Below are positions 46,014 to 54,065 of a DNA stretch of 64,000 bases, in pieces (the stretch's first letter is position 1; each line of letters starts with the position of its first letter). Source of the stretch: Fusobacterium sp. (lineage in GTDB: Bacteria; Fusobacteriota; Fusobacteriia; Fusobacteriales; Fusobacteriaceae); NCBI RefSeq assembly GCF_032477075.1, contig NZ_JAWDXO010000003.1:107757-171756 (forward strand), in the 5' to 3' direction. Below the pieces are notes generated by a model. It worked only from the letters and a program-made list of their open reading frames with translations, did not search any database and was not told the DNA's origin. The translations under genes and the position numbers were made by a program.

Positions 46014-46556
46014 ATGAAAAAAAATGTTTTGATTATTTCTACAAGTCCACGTAAAAAAGGAAATTCAGATATATTAGCATCTGAATTTGAAAAAGGTGCT
46101 CTTGAATCTGGACATCAGATTAAAAAAATAAATCTTTATGACAAAACTATTAATTTCTGTAAAGGATGTTTGGTTTGCCAGTCTACTAAAAAATGTATTA
46201 TAAAAGATGATGCCAGTGACATTGTGGAAGAGATGCTTCATAATGATGTTATTGTATTTGCTACACCAATATATTTCTATGAAATGTGTGGCCAGATGAA
46301 AACTTTATTAGACAGAACAAACCCTCTATTTCCATCAGATTATTCATTTACTGATATCTACCTTCTGGCAACAGCAGCAGATAACAGTAAAAATTCAATG
46401 GATGGAGCTATTAAAGGACTTCAAGGTTGGGTGGATTGTTTTGAAAAAACAAATTTAAAAGGTGTAGTAAAAGGACTTGGTGCTGATATAGCTGGAACTA
46501 TTAGAAATTTTCCTGATACTTTAAAGGAATCTTTTAATTTAGGTAAAAATCTTTAA
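46014..46556 (+). CDS. NADPH-dependent FMN reductase / flavodoxin-fold protein
   Basis: A 180-aa flavodoxin-fold protein of the iron-sulfur-flavoprotein-like group. The FMN loop is STSPRKKGNSDILA (about 9-22). CKGCLVCQSTKKC holds a cysteine pattern (C-x2-C-x2-C-x5-C region) close to the cluster motif of such proteins, and ATPIYFYEMCGQMKTLLDR is the usual NAD(P)H:FMN-reductase motif. It is the second gene after the O-acetyltransferase (37-bp gap). Confidence 0.87.
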   Translation: MKKNVLIISTSPRKKGNSDILASEFEKGALESGHQIKKINLYDKTINFCKGCLVCQSTKKCIIKDDASDIVEEMLHNDVIVFATPIYFYEMCGQMKTLLDRTNPLFPSDYSFTDIYLLATAADNSKNSMDGAIKGLQGWVDCFEKTNLKGVVKGLGADIAGTIRNFPDTLKESFNLGKNL

Positions 46557-46574
46557 AACTCAGGAGGTATTTAT

Positions 46575-46711
46575 ATGAAAAAATATTACTATTTACATTG
46601 ATGCTTTTTGGGTCTTTAACCTTTGCATCAGAAATAAAAAAAGTAGCTACAGACAATGCTGATATACAAATAGAAAATCCTAAAATAGCTACTCGTATTT
46701 TAATTCAATAG
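46575..46711 (+). pseudogene. frameshifted small exported protein, remnant
   Basis: caggagg and ATG (46575) start a frame that stops after 8 codons. Adding one A to the run of six As after the ATG gives a clean 44-residue product that starts MKKILLFTLMLFGSLTFAS, a typical signal peptide, and stops at 46711. So this is a gene with a one-base deletion, either dead or phase-variable through the A-run. The mature part (EIKKVATDNADIQIENPKIA) is too short to assign. It is third in the flavoprotein operon and is followed by a terminator. Confidence 0.65.
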
Positions 46712-46742
46712 CAAATATACTCATAAAATAAATAAAAATATC

Positions 46743-46768
46743 AAAGCTCTGGAATATCCCAGAGCTTT
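46743..46768. terminator. bidirectional terminator
   Basis: A 10-bp stem, AAAGCTCTGG (46743-46752) with CCAGAGCTTT (46759-46768), followed by a T-run on the plus strand. It lies between the convergent flavoprotein operon and the esterase gene. Confidence 0.88.
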
Positions 46769-46777
46769 TTTTATATA

Positions 46778-47791
46778 TTATTCATTAAACATATGAGCAG
46801 CTGCTTTATATACCTTATTCCATAGTTCCTTTGACTGCTGTGCTTCAGGATTAGCCAAATCAAATACATGATAAAGACTTGGAACTAAATGAAACTCAGT
46901 TGTTATTCCTGCTTGAATAAGTCTATTTGCATAATCTAAATCTTCATTTACAAATAAATCCAACTCTCCTACATAAATAAAAGCTGGAGGAAGATTTTTA
47001 AGATTTTGAGCCTGACTAGGAGAAAAATAAGGAAGCATTTCAGTTGAAATTTTTTTATTGTCTCTTAATTTTTCCCATGCAAATTTATTAGTTTGAGCAT
47101 TCCATGCAATTTCACCAGTAAATGGAGCATTATATAAAGAATCTTCACTTCCAGTACGACTGTCAAGCATTGGATAAATAAGGATTTGCCCTAAAATTTT
47201 TATATTTGCATTATCTCTATTATAGAGAGCAAGACTTGCTGATAATCCTCCTCCAGCACTGTCTCCCATCAAAATAATTTTATCAGAATCAAGATTTAAT
47301 TTCTTTCCTTCTTCTTTTAAATAGATAAGACCATTATAAACATCTTCAAGAGCTGCTGGAAATGGAGCTTCAGTTGATAATCTATATTTTGGAACAACAA
47401 CAGCTGCATTAAGATTATCTGCTAAACTTTGATAAGATTGATAATTATTCAAAGCTAATCTAAGTAAAAAACCTCCTCCATGAGAATAATAAAGAACAGG
47501 TAATTTTTTATTTTCTGAATTTTTAGGACGATAAATATATAGTGGAATATCAATTTTTTCTTCTGTTCCTTTAACTAAAACTGTTTCAGGCTTTGATTCA
47601 GCTGGAATTTCTGGAATTCCCAGTTTTGCTATTTTTTCAAGATCAGCATCTGAAGTATAATTATGTATCATAAAACCATAGGCCGCCTCTTGATAATCTT
47701 TAGCTACTTTATCAATAGTTTTAATCTCTGCTGCTTGAAGCTTAAATACAATACAAAGCAGCAAAATACACTTAATAAATAACTTTTTCAT
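46778..47791 (-). CDS. exported alpha/beta hydrolase (HSL-type esterase)
   Basis: A 337-aa protein with a signal peptide (MKKLFIKCILLLCIVFKLQA), so periplasmic. The hormone-sensitive-lipase family motifs are intact: oxyanion HGGGF, nucleophile elbow GDSAGGG, acid in VGELDLF, and catalytic His in LYHVFD. It hydrolyses small esters; the natural substrate is unknown. It is divergent from the dienelactone-hydrolase-like gene and its promoter (47832-47877) carries the same 20-bp element as two other promoters of this island. Confidence 0.9.
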   Translation of the reverse strand: MKKLFIKCILLLCIVFKLQAAEIKTIDKVAKDYQEAAYGFMIHNYTSDADLEKIAKLGIPEIPAESKPETVLVKGTEEKIDIPLYIYRPKNSENKKLPVLYYSHGGGFLLRLALNNYQSYQSLADNLNAAVVVPKYRLSTEAPFPAALEDVYNGLIYLKEEGKKLNLDSDKIILMGDSAGGGLSASLALYNRDNANIKILGQILIYPMLDSRTGSEDSLYNAPFTGEIAWNAQTNKFAWEKLRDNKKISTEMLPYFSPSQAQNLKNLPPAFIYVGELDLFVNEDLDYANRLIQAGITTEFHLVPSLYHVFDLANPEAQQSKELWNKVYKAAAHMFNE

Positions 47792-47831
47792 ATCCTTCTC
47801 CTCCCTTAATATTATTTTATTGCTACTTCCT

Positions 47832-47877
47832 ATAATAACCTTTAATACAGCTTATGTCAAATACCTATATTGAATAT
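47832..47877 (-). promoter_or_regulatory. promoter with shared regulatory element, copy C
   Basis: On the minus strand the core ATATTCAATATAGGTATTTG (47858-47877) runs into -35 TTGACA (47855-47860); the -10 TATTAT is at 47832-47837 with a 17-bp spacer. It drives the esterase at 47791. GTCAA and TTGAC half-sites flank the core. Confidence 0.7.
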
Positions 47878-47970
47878 TGACTTATGTCTTAAAAACATTG
47901 GAATATTTTTATTAAAATTTCAAAATAGCAGACATATAATATTAATTCTAGATCTTTAAACCCAAATAAT

Positions 47971-48040
47971 AACATGCTTAAAAAGCATATTATTATATTC
48001 AATATAAGTATTTGTTATTTGAAAATTTTTATTATATACT
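47971..48040 (+). promoter_or_regulatory. promoter with shared regulatory element, copy B
   Basis: The core ATATTCAATATAAGTATTTG (47995-48014) overlaps -35 TTGTTA (48012-48017); the -10 TATACT is at 48035-48040 with a 17-bp spacer. The palindrome ATGCTTAAAAAGCAT lies upstream, as in copy A. It drives the hydrolase at 48082. The weak -35 at all three sites suggests an activator. Confidence 0.7.
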
Positions 48041-48081
48041 TCAGTTAAGATTAAAAGTCTTAAAATCTAAGGAGGTTAAAA

Positions 48082-49140
48082 ATGAAAAATTTATCATTAT
48101 TATCAACTTGCAAAAGGATTATGCTTGGAATGGCTTTAATGACTACTGGAGCAGGTAATATTTTTGCTGCTGATATGTCGAATGGAGCTGACAATTTCTA
48201 TAAAAGTGATAAAGTAACTTTACAAAAAGTCACATTTCAAAATCAATATAAAATGGGGGTTACAGGTAATTTATTTGTTCCAAAAAATATTAATCAAAAT
48301 GCTAAAAATTCAGCAATAATTATTGGTCATCCTATGGGAGCAGTAAAAGAGCAATCTTCTAATCTATATGCTCAAAAACTTGCTGAACAGGGATTTGTAA
48401 CACTTGCAATAGATCTATCATTCTGGGGAGAAAGTGAAGGACAGCCTCGTAATGCTGTATCACCAGATATCTATGCTGAAGATTTCAGTGCAGCAATTGA
48501 TTATTTAGGAACTCGCCCATTTATTGATCAAAATAAAATTGGTGCTCTTGGTATCTGTGGAAGTGGAAGTTTCGCTATTAGTGCAGCAAAAATTGATCCT
48601 CGTATGAAAGCCATAGCTACAGTAAGTATGTATGATATGGGATCAGCTAGTCGTAATGCACTCAACCATTCATTAACATTGGAGCAGCGTAAAGAATTCA
48701 TTGCTGAAGCTGCTGAACAGCGTTATGTAGAATTTAATGGTGGAGAAACTAAATATACTAGTGGAACAGTACATAGAATTGATGAAAATTCATCTCCAAT
48801 AGAAAGAGAATTTTATGATTTCTATCGTACTTCACGTGGGGAATTCACACCTAAAGGAGCTACTTCTGAAACAACAACACACCCTACACTTACAAGTAGC
48901 ATAAAATTTATGAATTTCTACCCATTTAATGACATTGAAACTATCTCTCCTCGTCCAATGTTATTTATTACTGGAGACCAGGCTCATTCAAAAGAGTTTA
49001 GCGAAGATGCATACAGACGTGCAGCTGAACCAAAAGAATTACTTGTTGTTCCTGGTGCTGGACATGTGGATTTATATGACCGTGTTGACATGATACCATT
49101 TAATAAATTAACTGATTTCTTTAAAACAAATCTGAAATAA
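48082..49140 (+). CDS. exported alpha/beta hydrolase, dienelactone-hydrolase/YcjY-like
   Basis: A 352-aa protein. The N-terminus is a signal-peptide-like segment ending GAGNIFAAD, so it is probably periplasmic. The alpha/beta hydrolase core has GHPMGAVKEQ, nucleophile region GICGSGSF (here Cys-Gly-Ser, with serine or cysteine as nucleophile), acid at ITGDQAHSKE and His in GAGHVDLYD. The substrate is unknown. Arginine is written CGN in about 11 of 15 cases, whereas neighbours use AGA almost only, a sign of horizontal transfer. aaggagg precedes the ATG. Confidence 0.87.
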   Translation: MKNLSLLSTCKRIMLGMALMTTGAGNIFAADMSNGADNFYKSDKVTLQKVTFQNQYKMGVTGNLFVPKNINQNAKNSAIIIGHPMGAVKEQSSNLYAQKLAEQGFVTLAIDLSFWGESEGQPRNAVSPDIYAEDFSAAIDYLGTRPFIDQNKIGALGICGSGSFAISAAKIDPRMKAIATVSMYDMGSASRNALNHSLTLEQRKEFIAEAAEQRYVEFNGGETKYTSGTVHRIDENSSPIEREFYDFYRTSRGEFTPKGATSETTTHPTLTSSIKFMNFYPFNDIETISPRPMLFITGDQAHSKEFSEDAYRRAAEPKELLVVPGAGHVDLYDRVDMIPFNKLTDFFKTNLK

Positions 49141-49148
49141 AAAAAATT

Positions 49149-49176
49149 TCCCCTTCTAGTTTTATCTTGAAGGGGA
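49149..49176 (+). terminator. terminator of the hydrolase gene
   Basis: TCCCCTTC (49149-49156) with GAAGGGGA (49169-49176), then TTTTTATC. It ends the transcript 9 bp after the stop. Confidence 0.88.
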
Positions 49177-49209
49177 TTTTTATCACAATAAAAAAATAAA
49201 AATTAATTC

Positions 49210-49240
49210 TTGACCTAGAGTCCACTCCAGATGTTAGACT
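49210..49240 (+). promoter_or_regulatory. MerR-type promoter with 19-bp spacer
   Basis: The -35 TTGACC (49210-49215) and -10 TAGACT (49235-49240) are 19 bp apart, too long for normal sigma-70 use, and the spacer carries the dyad CTAGAGT-cc-ACTCCAG. This is the hallmark of promoters twisted open by MerR-family activators. It drives the DXS-like gene at 49292. No merR gene lies in the window. Confidence 0.75.
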
Positions 49241-49291
49241 TAATACATCAAGAAATAAATCAAAAAATATTATTATATAAGGAGAAAAAAT

Positions 49292-51049
49292 ATGTATTTA
49301 GAAAAAATAGATAACCCAAAAGATTTAAATAAAATGAATATGGAAGAGTTAAAAAAACTGGCAGATGAAATGAGAAAAGCTCTTCTTAACAGGCTGAGTA
49401 AAACTGGAGGACATATAGGTCCTAATTTAGGAATGGTTGAAGCTATCATTGCTATGCATTATGTTTTTAATTCTCCTATAGATAAATTTGTATTTGATGT
49501 ATCTCATCAAAGTTATCCATACAAAATGCTGACAGGAAGAAAAGATGCTTATCTATATGAAGAGCATTTCCATGATGTTTCAGGTTATACAAATCCTGAT
49601 GAAAGCGAACATGATATGTTTAATATAGGTCATACTTCAACATCTATAAGTTTAGCTTCTGGTCTAGCAAAAGCAAGAGATTTAAAAAATGATAATGAAA
49701 ATATTATTGCTGTGATTGGTGATGGTTCTCTGAGTGGTGGAGAAGCATTAGAAGGATTGGACTTTGCAGGAGAATTAAACAGTAATTTTATCATTGTTGT
49801 TAATGACAATGATATGTCTATTGCAGAAAATCATGGCGGATTATATAAAAATTTAAAAAAATTAAGAGAAAGTAATGGAACTCATGAGTGTAATCTCTTT
49901 AAAGCAATGAGCTTAGACTATATTTATGAGAATGAAGGAAATAATATTGAAAAATTAATTGAAACATTTACAAAAGTAAGAGATATCAATCATCCAATAG
50001 TTGTTCATATCAATACTCAAAAGGGTAAGGGATATAAATTTGCTGAAGAGAACAAAGAAAACTGGCATTGGAATTTCCCATTTGATATAGAAACTGGAAA
50101 TATATCATTATCTTTTGATGAAGACTATAGTTCAATAACTGCAGATTATTTATTGAATAAAATGAAAAAAGACCATAGAGTAACTGCTGTTGTTGCTGGA
50201 GTTCCAACCAATATTGGATTTACAGCAGAAAAAAGAAAAAAAGCAGGAAAACAATTTGTGGATGTAGGAATTGCTGAAGAACATGCTGTTGCTATGGTTT
50301 CAGGGATTGCTAAAAATGGATGTAAACCAGTATTTGCAACATATTCCAGCTTTATTCAAAGAACATATGACCAGATATCACAAGATTTATGTATTAATAA
50401 TAATCCTGCAACTATATTAGTAAATGGTGCATCTATATACAGTATGAACGATGTTACACATTTAGGTATTTTTGACATTCCACTAATTTCAAATATTCCA
50501 AATATTGTTTATCTGGCGCCTACTTCTAAAGAAGAATATCTTGCTATGCTGGACTGGAGTATAGAACAATCTCAATATCCTGTGGCAATTCGTATTCCAA
50601 GTAATGGAGTTATATCAGATAACAGAGATGTTGGCACTGATTACAATGATATTAATAAATATAAAATAGAAATAAATGGAAATAAAGTAGCAATTTTAGC
50701 CTTAGGAGACTTTTATCAATTAGGAGAGGAAATATCAAAAGAAATAGAAAAAAAATTAAAATTTATCCCAACACTGATTAATCCAAGATATATTACAGGA
50801 TTAGATGAAGCAATGCTTAAAGATCTATTAAATAATCATGATATGATTATTACTCTGGAAGATGGTATTCTAAATGGGGGGTTTGGAGAAAAGGTGTCAT
50901 CTTTCTATGGTACCTCAGATGTTAAAGTTAAAAATTATGGTTTCAAAAAAGAGTTTATTGACAGATATGATGTAGATGAAGTTCTAAAGGAAAATGGAAT
51001 TAGTAAAGAAAAAGTTATTAAAGATATTCTTAACTGTAATATATTATAA
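49292..51049 (+). CDS. 1-deoxy-D-xylulose-5-phosphate synthase-like transketolase
   Basis: A 585-aa thiamine-diphosphate enzyme of the DXS/transketolase group. The TPP motif is IGDGSLSGGEALEG ending at NDNDMSIAEN; GGHIGPNLG is the DXS-type N-terminal histidine motif; DVGIAEEHAVAMVSG starts the pyrimidine domain, followed by a C-terminal transketolase domain. It is about 35-50 residues shorter than housekeeping DXS. It may be an accessory DXS or a synthase for another acyl sugar. It sits alone behind a MerR-type promoter, which suggests inducible use. Confidence 0.82.
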   Translation: MYLEKIDNPKDLNKMNMEELKKLADEMRKALLNRLSKTGGHIGPNLGMVEAIIAMHYVFNSPIDKFVFDVSHQSYPYKMLTGRKDAYLYEEHFHDVSGYTNPDESEHDMFNIGHTSTSISLASGLAKARDLKNDNENIIAVIGDGSLSGGEALEGLDFAGELNSNFIIVVNDNDMSIAENHGGLYKNLKKLRESNGTHECNLFKAMSLDYIYENEGNNIEKLIETFTKVRDINHPIVVHINTQKGKGYKFAEENKENWHWNFPFDIETGNISLSFDEDYSSITADYLLNKMKKDHRVTAVVAGVPTNIGFTAEKRKKAGKQFVDVGIAEEHAVAMVSGIAKNGCKPVFATYSSFIQRTYDQISQDLCINNNPATILVNGASIYSMNDVTHLGIFDIPLISNIPNIVYLAPTSKEEYLAMLDWSIEQSQYPVAIRIPSNGVISDNRDVGTDYNDINKYKIEINGNKVAILALGDFYQLGEEISKEIEKKLKFIPTLINPRYITGLDEAMLKDLLNNHDMIITLEDGILNGGFGEKVSSFYGTSDVKVKNYGFKKEFIDRYDVDEVLKENGISKEKVIKDILNCNIL

Positions 51050-51136
51050 ATTATTATTAACTATTACTAAACATATAAATTTTTAAATACTCCAGATAAC
51101 TTTATGATTTAAAATTGAAAAAATGTCTTAAGTGCA

Positions 51137-51176
51137 ATACATCCAATATCTTAATTGTCTAAGATATTGGATGTAT
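51137..51176. terminator. bidirectional terminator after the DXS-like gene
   Basis: A perfect 17-bp stem, 51137-51153 with 51160-51176 (core CATCCAATATCTTA), loop ATTGTC, then TTTTTTATA on the plus strand. Confidence 0.9.
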
Positions 51177-51241
51177 TTTTTATATAATTTTATATTTTTT
51201 ATTGGCTTTTTAACTCATGAATAGTTATTTTTTTATAAAAA

Positions 51242-51264
51242 AAGAGCCATTAAAAATGACTCTT
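51242..51264 (-). terminator. terminator of the ferredoxin gene
   Basis: AAGAGTCATT and AATGGCTCTT (as read on the minus strand, one G-U pair) at 51255-51264 and 51242-51251, followed by TTTTTTTATAA. Confidence 0.8.
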
Positions 51265-51274
51265 CCTAACTTAA

Positions 51275-51445
51275 TTACTCAGCTGATATAGCTGAAACAG
51301 GACATACACCTGTACAAGCTCCACAATCAACACAACTATCTGATATTCCATATTTTCCATCATCAGTTGCAGATATCGCTCCTACTGGGCAAGTTCCTTC
51401 ACAAGCTCCACATCCTATACAAGTATCTTTATCTATTACGTGCAT
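51275..51445 (-). CDS. 2[4Fe-4S] ferredoxin
   Basis: A 56-aa clostridial-type ferredoxin. It has two CxxCxxCxxxCP motifs: C9, C12, C15, C19 and C38, C41, C44, C48. It carries electrons at low potential for pyruvate:ferredoxin oxidoreductase, hydrogenase or radical SAM enzymes in the cytoplasm. ggaggt lies 7 bases before the ATG and a terminator follows, so it is a single-gene transcript. Confidence 0.95.
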   Translation of the reverse strand: MHVIDKDTCIGCGACEGTCPVGAISATDDGKYGISDSCVDCGACTGVCPVSAISAE

Positions 51446-51599
51446 TAAAATACCTCCTAATATTCATTTAATTTTTTAACTAATTAAATTTTATATCATT
51501 TTATAAATCTTGTCAAGTGTAATTTAAAAAAAATGTTGTATTTTCAAACACTTATATTTTGATTTTCAAATAATTTAATACACTTTCATCACATTTAGA

Positions 51600-52310
51600 T
51601 TAGGCATCATGCTCCAATAGATCATTAGCTTTTATTATAGTTGTCAATTTTCTTCCATATTCTTCTCTTATTTCAGAATAATTATTTAAGTGTTTTACCA
51701 ATTTTAATGAATTTTCTCCATTAACTATTGCTGTTCTAAGTTGTTTATAAGCCCCATGTCTTGCTAATGTCATTATATAATCTTTTACTGACTCATCAAT
51801 AGTATCATATTTTTTATAATAAGTCCCTTTTCCTACTTTAACACTTTTATTCTGATCCTTCGAAAAAGATTTCATTCCAAAAAGATTATTTCCTTTTTTA
51901 GCAACATTTGAAGTCCCCCATCCGCTTTCTAATGAAGCTTGAGCTATTATTAATGAGGTAGGAGGTATTATCATTTTATTCAAAAGCTCCTCTATATTCA
52001 TATTTTTTACTTTATATTTTGTAAAAGCATTATTTAAAATATTTTTTTCTTCCTGTGTACTTACACCTTTTTCAATTATTTTCTTTATCTGTTCTTTTTC
52101 AATTTTTATTTCTACTTCAATATTTTCAATTATCGGTACAAGTGTTTGTATGAATAATTTCTTTCTTTCATTTCCTTGTATTGCACTAAAATCAATTCTT
52201 TTATTTAGATAAAACTGTTTGTTTTTTAGTTCACTTTCATTTACTATGACTTCTGAAAAAGCAGTAAATGAAAGAAGAAAAATTAATAACATGAATATTT
52301 TTTTTCTCAT
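51600..52310 (-). CDS. Bax-like glucosaminidase-domain exported protein
   Basis: A 236-aa protein with a signal peptide (MRKKIFMLLIFLLSFTAFS). I start it at ATG 52310, with ggagga before it; a longer frame to 52382 is less likely. The mature part holds a glucosaminidase-superfamily domain: PPTSLIIAQASLESGWGTS, with the catalytic glutamate, then KKGNNLFGMKSF and YDTIDESVKDYI. It resembles E. coli Bax and probably cuts peptidoglycan in the periplasm. It is monocistronic by spacing. Confidence 0.85.
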   Translation of the reverse strand: MRKKIFMLLIFLLSFTAFSEVIVNESELKNKQFYLNKRIDFSAIQGNERKKLFIQTLVPIIENIEVEIKIEKEQIKKIIEKGVSTQEEKNILNNAFTKYKVKNMNIEELLNKMIIPPTSLIIAQASLESGWGTSNVAKKGNNLFGMKSFSKDQNKSVKVGKGTYYKKYDTIDESVKDYIMTLARHGAYKQLRTAIVNGENSLKLVKHLNNYSEIREEYGRKLTTIIKANDLLEHDA

Positions 52311-52559
52311 TATTTCCTCCGAATTAATAAAGTTAGCAGAAAATCCAATTGATTTTCTAAATATTGTTATATTGACCACCATCTCTGGTGATCATATCTT
52401 TCTGCTTATCCCCATATCAGCGTCAGAATACACCTCTCTAAACATTAATTTATAAATTCTCAAAAGAGGTATATTTTTTTAATTAAATAACAAGATATTA
52501 TATCATATTAATTAAAAAAAAGATAACTTTTTTTGACAATTTTTAGTAAAAAAAAGTAA

Positions 52560-52583
52560 AAAGCTCTCTAAAAAGAGAGCTTT
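52560..52583 (-). terminator. terminator of the DUF3798-type ABC operon
   Basis: AAAGCTCTC (52560-52568) with GAGAGCTTT (52575-52583), loop TAAAAA, then a T-run on the minus strand (TTACTTTTTTTTAC). It lies 16 bp after the stop of the 119-aa gene. Confidence 0.87.
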
Positions 52584-52599
52584 AATGCTATGCTTAAAT

Positions 52600-52959
52600 T
52601 TAATTGTCTCTCTTTATCCAATTCTCTTCTCCATTTATTAACAGTGGCAGATAAATAGTTGCATCTTCCATTGGTGAAAGCTTAAATTCATTCTCCAATG
52701 TAACATCTTTACCTGTATTATCTTTAAATTCAATAATTAATTTGTGTTTTGACCCTTTTACGTATACCATTGCTTTTTTATTTACTTTGATTTTTTTAGC
52801 TTTCTCTCCACTTATAGAATATGAAACATCTATGGCTGTATATTCTCCAACTTTTTTATTATCAATAAATACTCTATGTTGTTTTCCACTGATAAACAAA
52901 GCTACTGCAATTCCTACAAGAACTGCTATTAAAATTATCCAGTTTCTCACTATTTTCAT
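52600..52959 (-). CDS. small membrane-anchored hypothetical protein of the ABC operon
   Basis: A 119-aa protein with one N-terminal hydrophobic segment (NWIILIAVLVGIAVALFI) and a beta-rich basic domain outside, probably periplasmic. I do not recognise the family with certainty. Its start overlaps the permease stop (TAATG), so it is translationally coupled to the transporter and may be an accessory subunit. It is the last gene of the operon. Confidence 0.75.
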   Translation of the reverse strand: MKIVRNWIILIAVLVGIAVALFISGKQHRVFIDNKKVGEYTAIDVSYSISGEKAKKIKVNKKAMVYVKGSKHKLIIEFKDNTGKDVTLENEFKLSPMEDATIYLPLLINGEENWIKRDN

Positions 52960-54065
52960 TAGTTTCCACCTGCCTGACTAGAGTTTGCATCAAGTATTCT
53001 TTTTCTCTCTGCTTCTTTTTCTTTCTCTCTTCTCCATTGGTGAAGTATAAGAACAAAAGCAATTATTCCATATGATACAAATACTCTAAAATACTCTCCA
53101 ATCTGTGCTGAACCAATAAGTTCTTTACCTGCTCTAGGAGCTAACACAAACATAGTATGAAAAAGAATTACTCCACTAAGTGCATTTGGAATACTTGCTT
53201 TTGATACAGTTGCTCCTCCTATCAAAAGAGCTGCAATAGCAAACATTCCTATCTGTTCATGACTGTTATATGTATTCATAGTTCCTATATTTTGAAGAAA
53301 TATCAGTTGCCCTATTCCAGCAAGAATAGTAGAGATAACTATTGCTAGTATTCTTGTTCTATCAACTGCTATACCTGATGATTTAGATACTTCTATATCT
53401 TGCCCTATTGCCCTCATATCCTGACCTAGTTTAGTTTTTCTAAACCAAACTATAAAAAAACATAGAAGTACTATAGCAAGAATTGTTAATACTGGAATAG
53501 AATACTGTCCTATATTAAAAACTATTCCATCATCCAAAGCTCTTCTTATATTTTTGAGATCTATCGCATTTCTTATTCCATGCCCTCTTGAAAGAAGAAT
53601 TGCTTCATTTTTTATAGGTATTACTTTTCCCATTCCGTATAGAACTAAAAGCTGATATACTCCATTGATAAAAAATCCAAGTATCATAGATGTGATCATC
53701 TCTCTGCCCTTTGCTCTATTCAAAACAATTCCACCTATATAGCCCATAAGAGCTGCTATTGGAAGAGTTATTATAACAGCAAGAAAAAATCCTTGAAGTC
53801 CAACTATATTCCAGTCAGTTATAAATATTAAAGCTATCTGTCCAGCCATTGCTCCCAACACTATACCAAAATTCAGTCCCATTCCTGCTATTATGGGTAT
53901 TAAAAGAGATAATACTAAGAATAAATTACGAGACAGTCTTAAAATTATTTCCTGTATAAGATATTCTATACTCAATCCAGATATTGGTATGGATAAAAGT
54001 ATTATTATTACCATAAATATAGGAACTATATTATTTACTAAGAATTTTTTAATTTTATTTTCCAC
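52959..54065 (-). CDS. BMP/sugar-type ABC transporter permease, second subunit
   Basis: A 368-aa polytopic permease of the branched-chain/simple-sugar (BPD_transp_2) family: GMGLNFGIVLGAMAGQIALIF, RAIGQDIEVSKSSGIAVDRTR, and AALLIGGATVSKASIPNA. The last 30 residues are highly charged (QWRREKEKEAERKR). The start is placed at GTG 54065 after aaggaaggtg; a GTG at 54074 is possible but too close to the site. It overlaps the first permease gene and forms a heterodimeric channel with it. Confidence 0.9.
   Translation of the reverse strand: MENKIKKFLVNNIVPIFMVIIILLSIPISGLSIEYLIQEIILRLSRNLFLVLSLLIPIIAGMGLNFGIVLGAMAGQIALIFITDWNIVGLQGFFLAVIITLPIAALMGYIGGIVLNRAKGREMITSMILGFFINGVYQLLVLYGMGKVIPIKNEAILLSRGHGIRNAIDLKNIRRALDDGIVFNIGQYSIPVLTILAIVLLCFFIVWFRKTKLGQDMRAIGQDIEVSKSSGIAVDRTRILAIVISTILAGIGQLIFLQNIGTMNTYNSHEQIGMFAIAALLIGGATVSKASIPNALSGVILFHTMFVLAPRAGKELIGSAQIGEYFRVFVSYGIIAFVLILHQWRREKEKEAERKRILDANSSQAGGN

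Noticed and set aside
45171..48040. Insertion-sequence ends
   Set aside because: The repeated 50-bp blocks looked like mobile-element ends at first, but each is followed by a well-spaced -10 and a gene start, and no transposase lies between.
52311..52450. Short peptides or a riboswitch upstream of the Bax-like gene
   Set aside because: There are weak start sites and a small CACCA/TGGTG hairpin, but nothing matches a known riboswitch class and the peptides lack conserved features.
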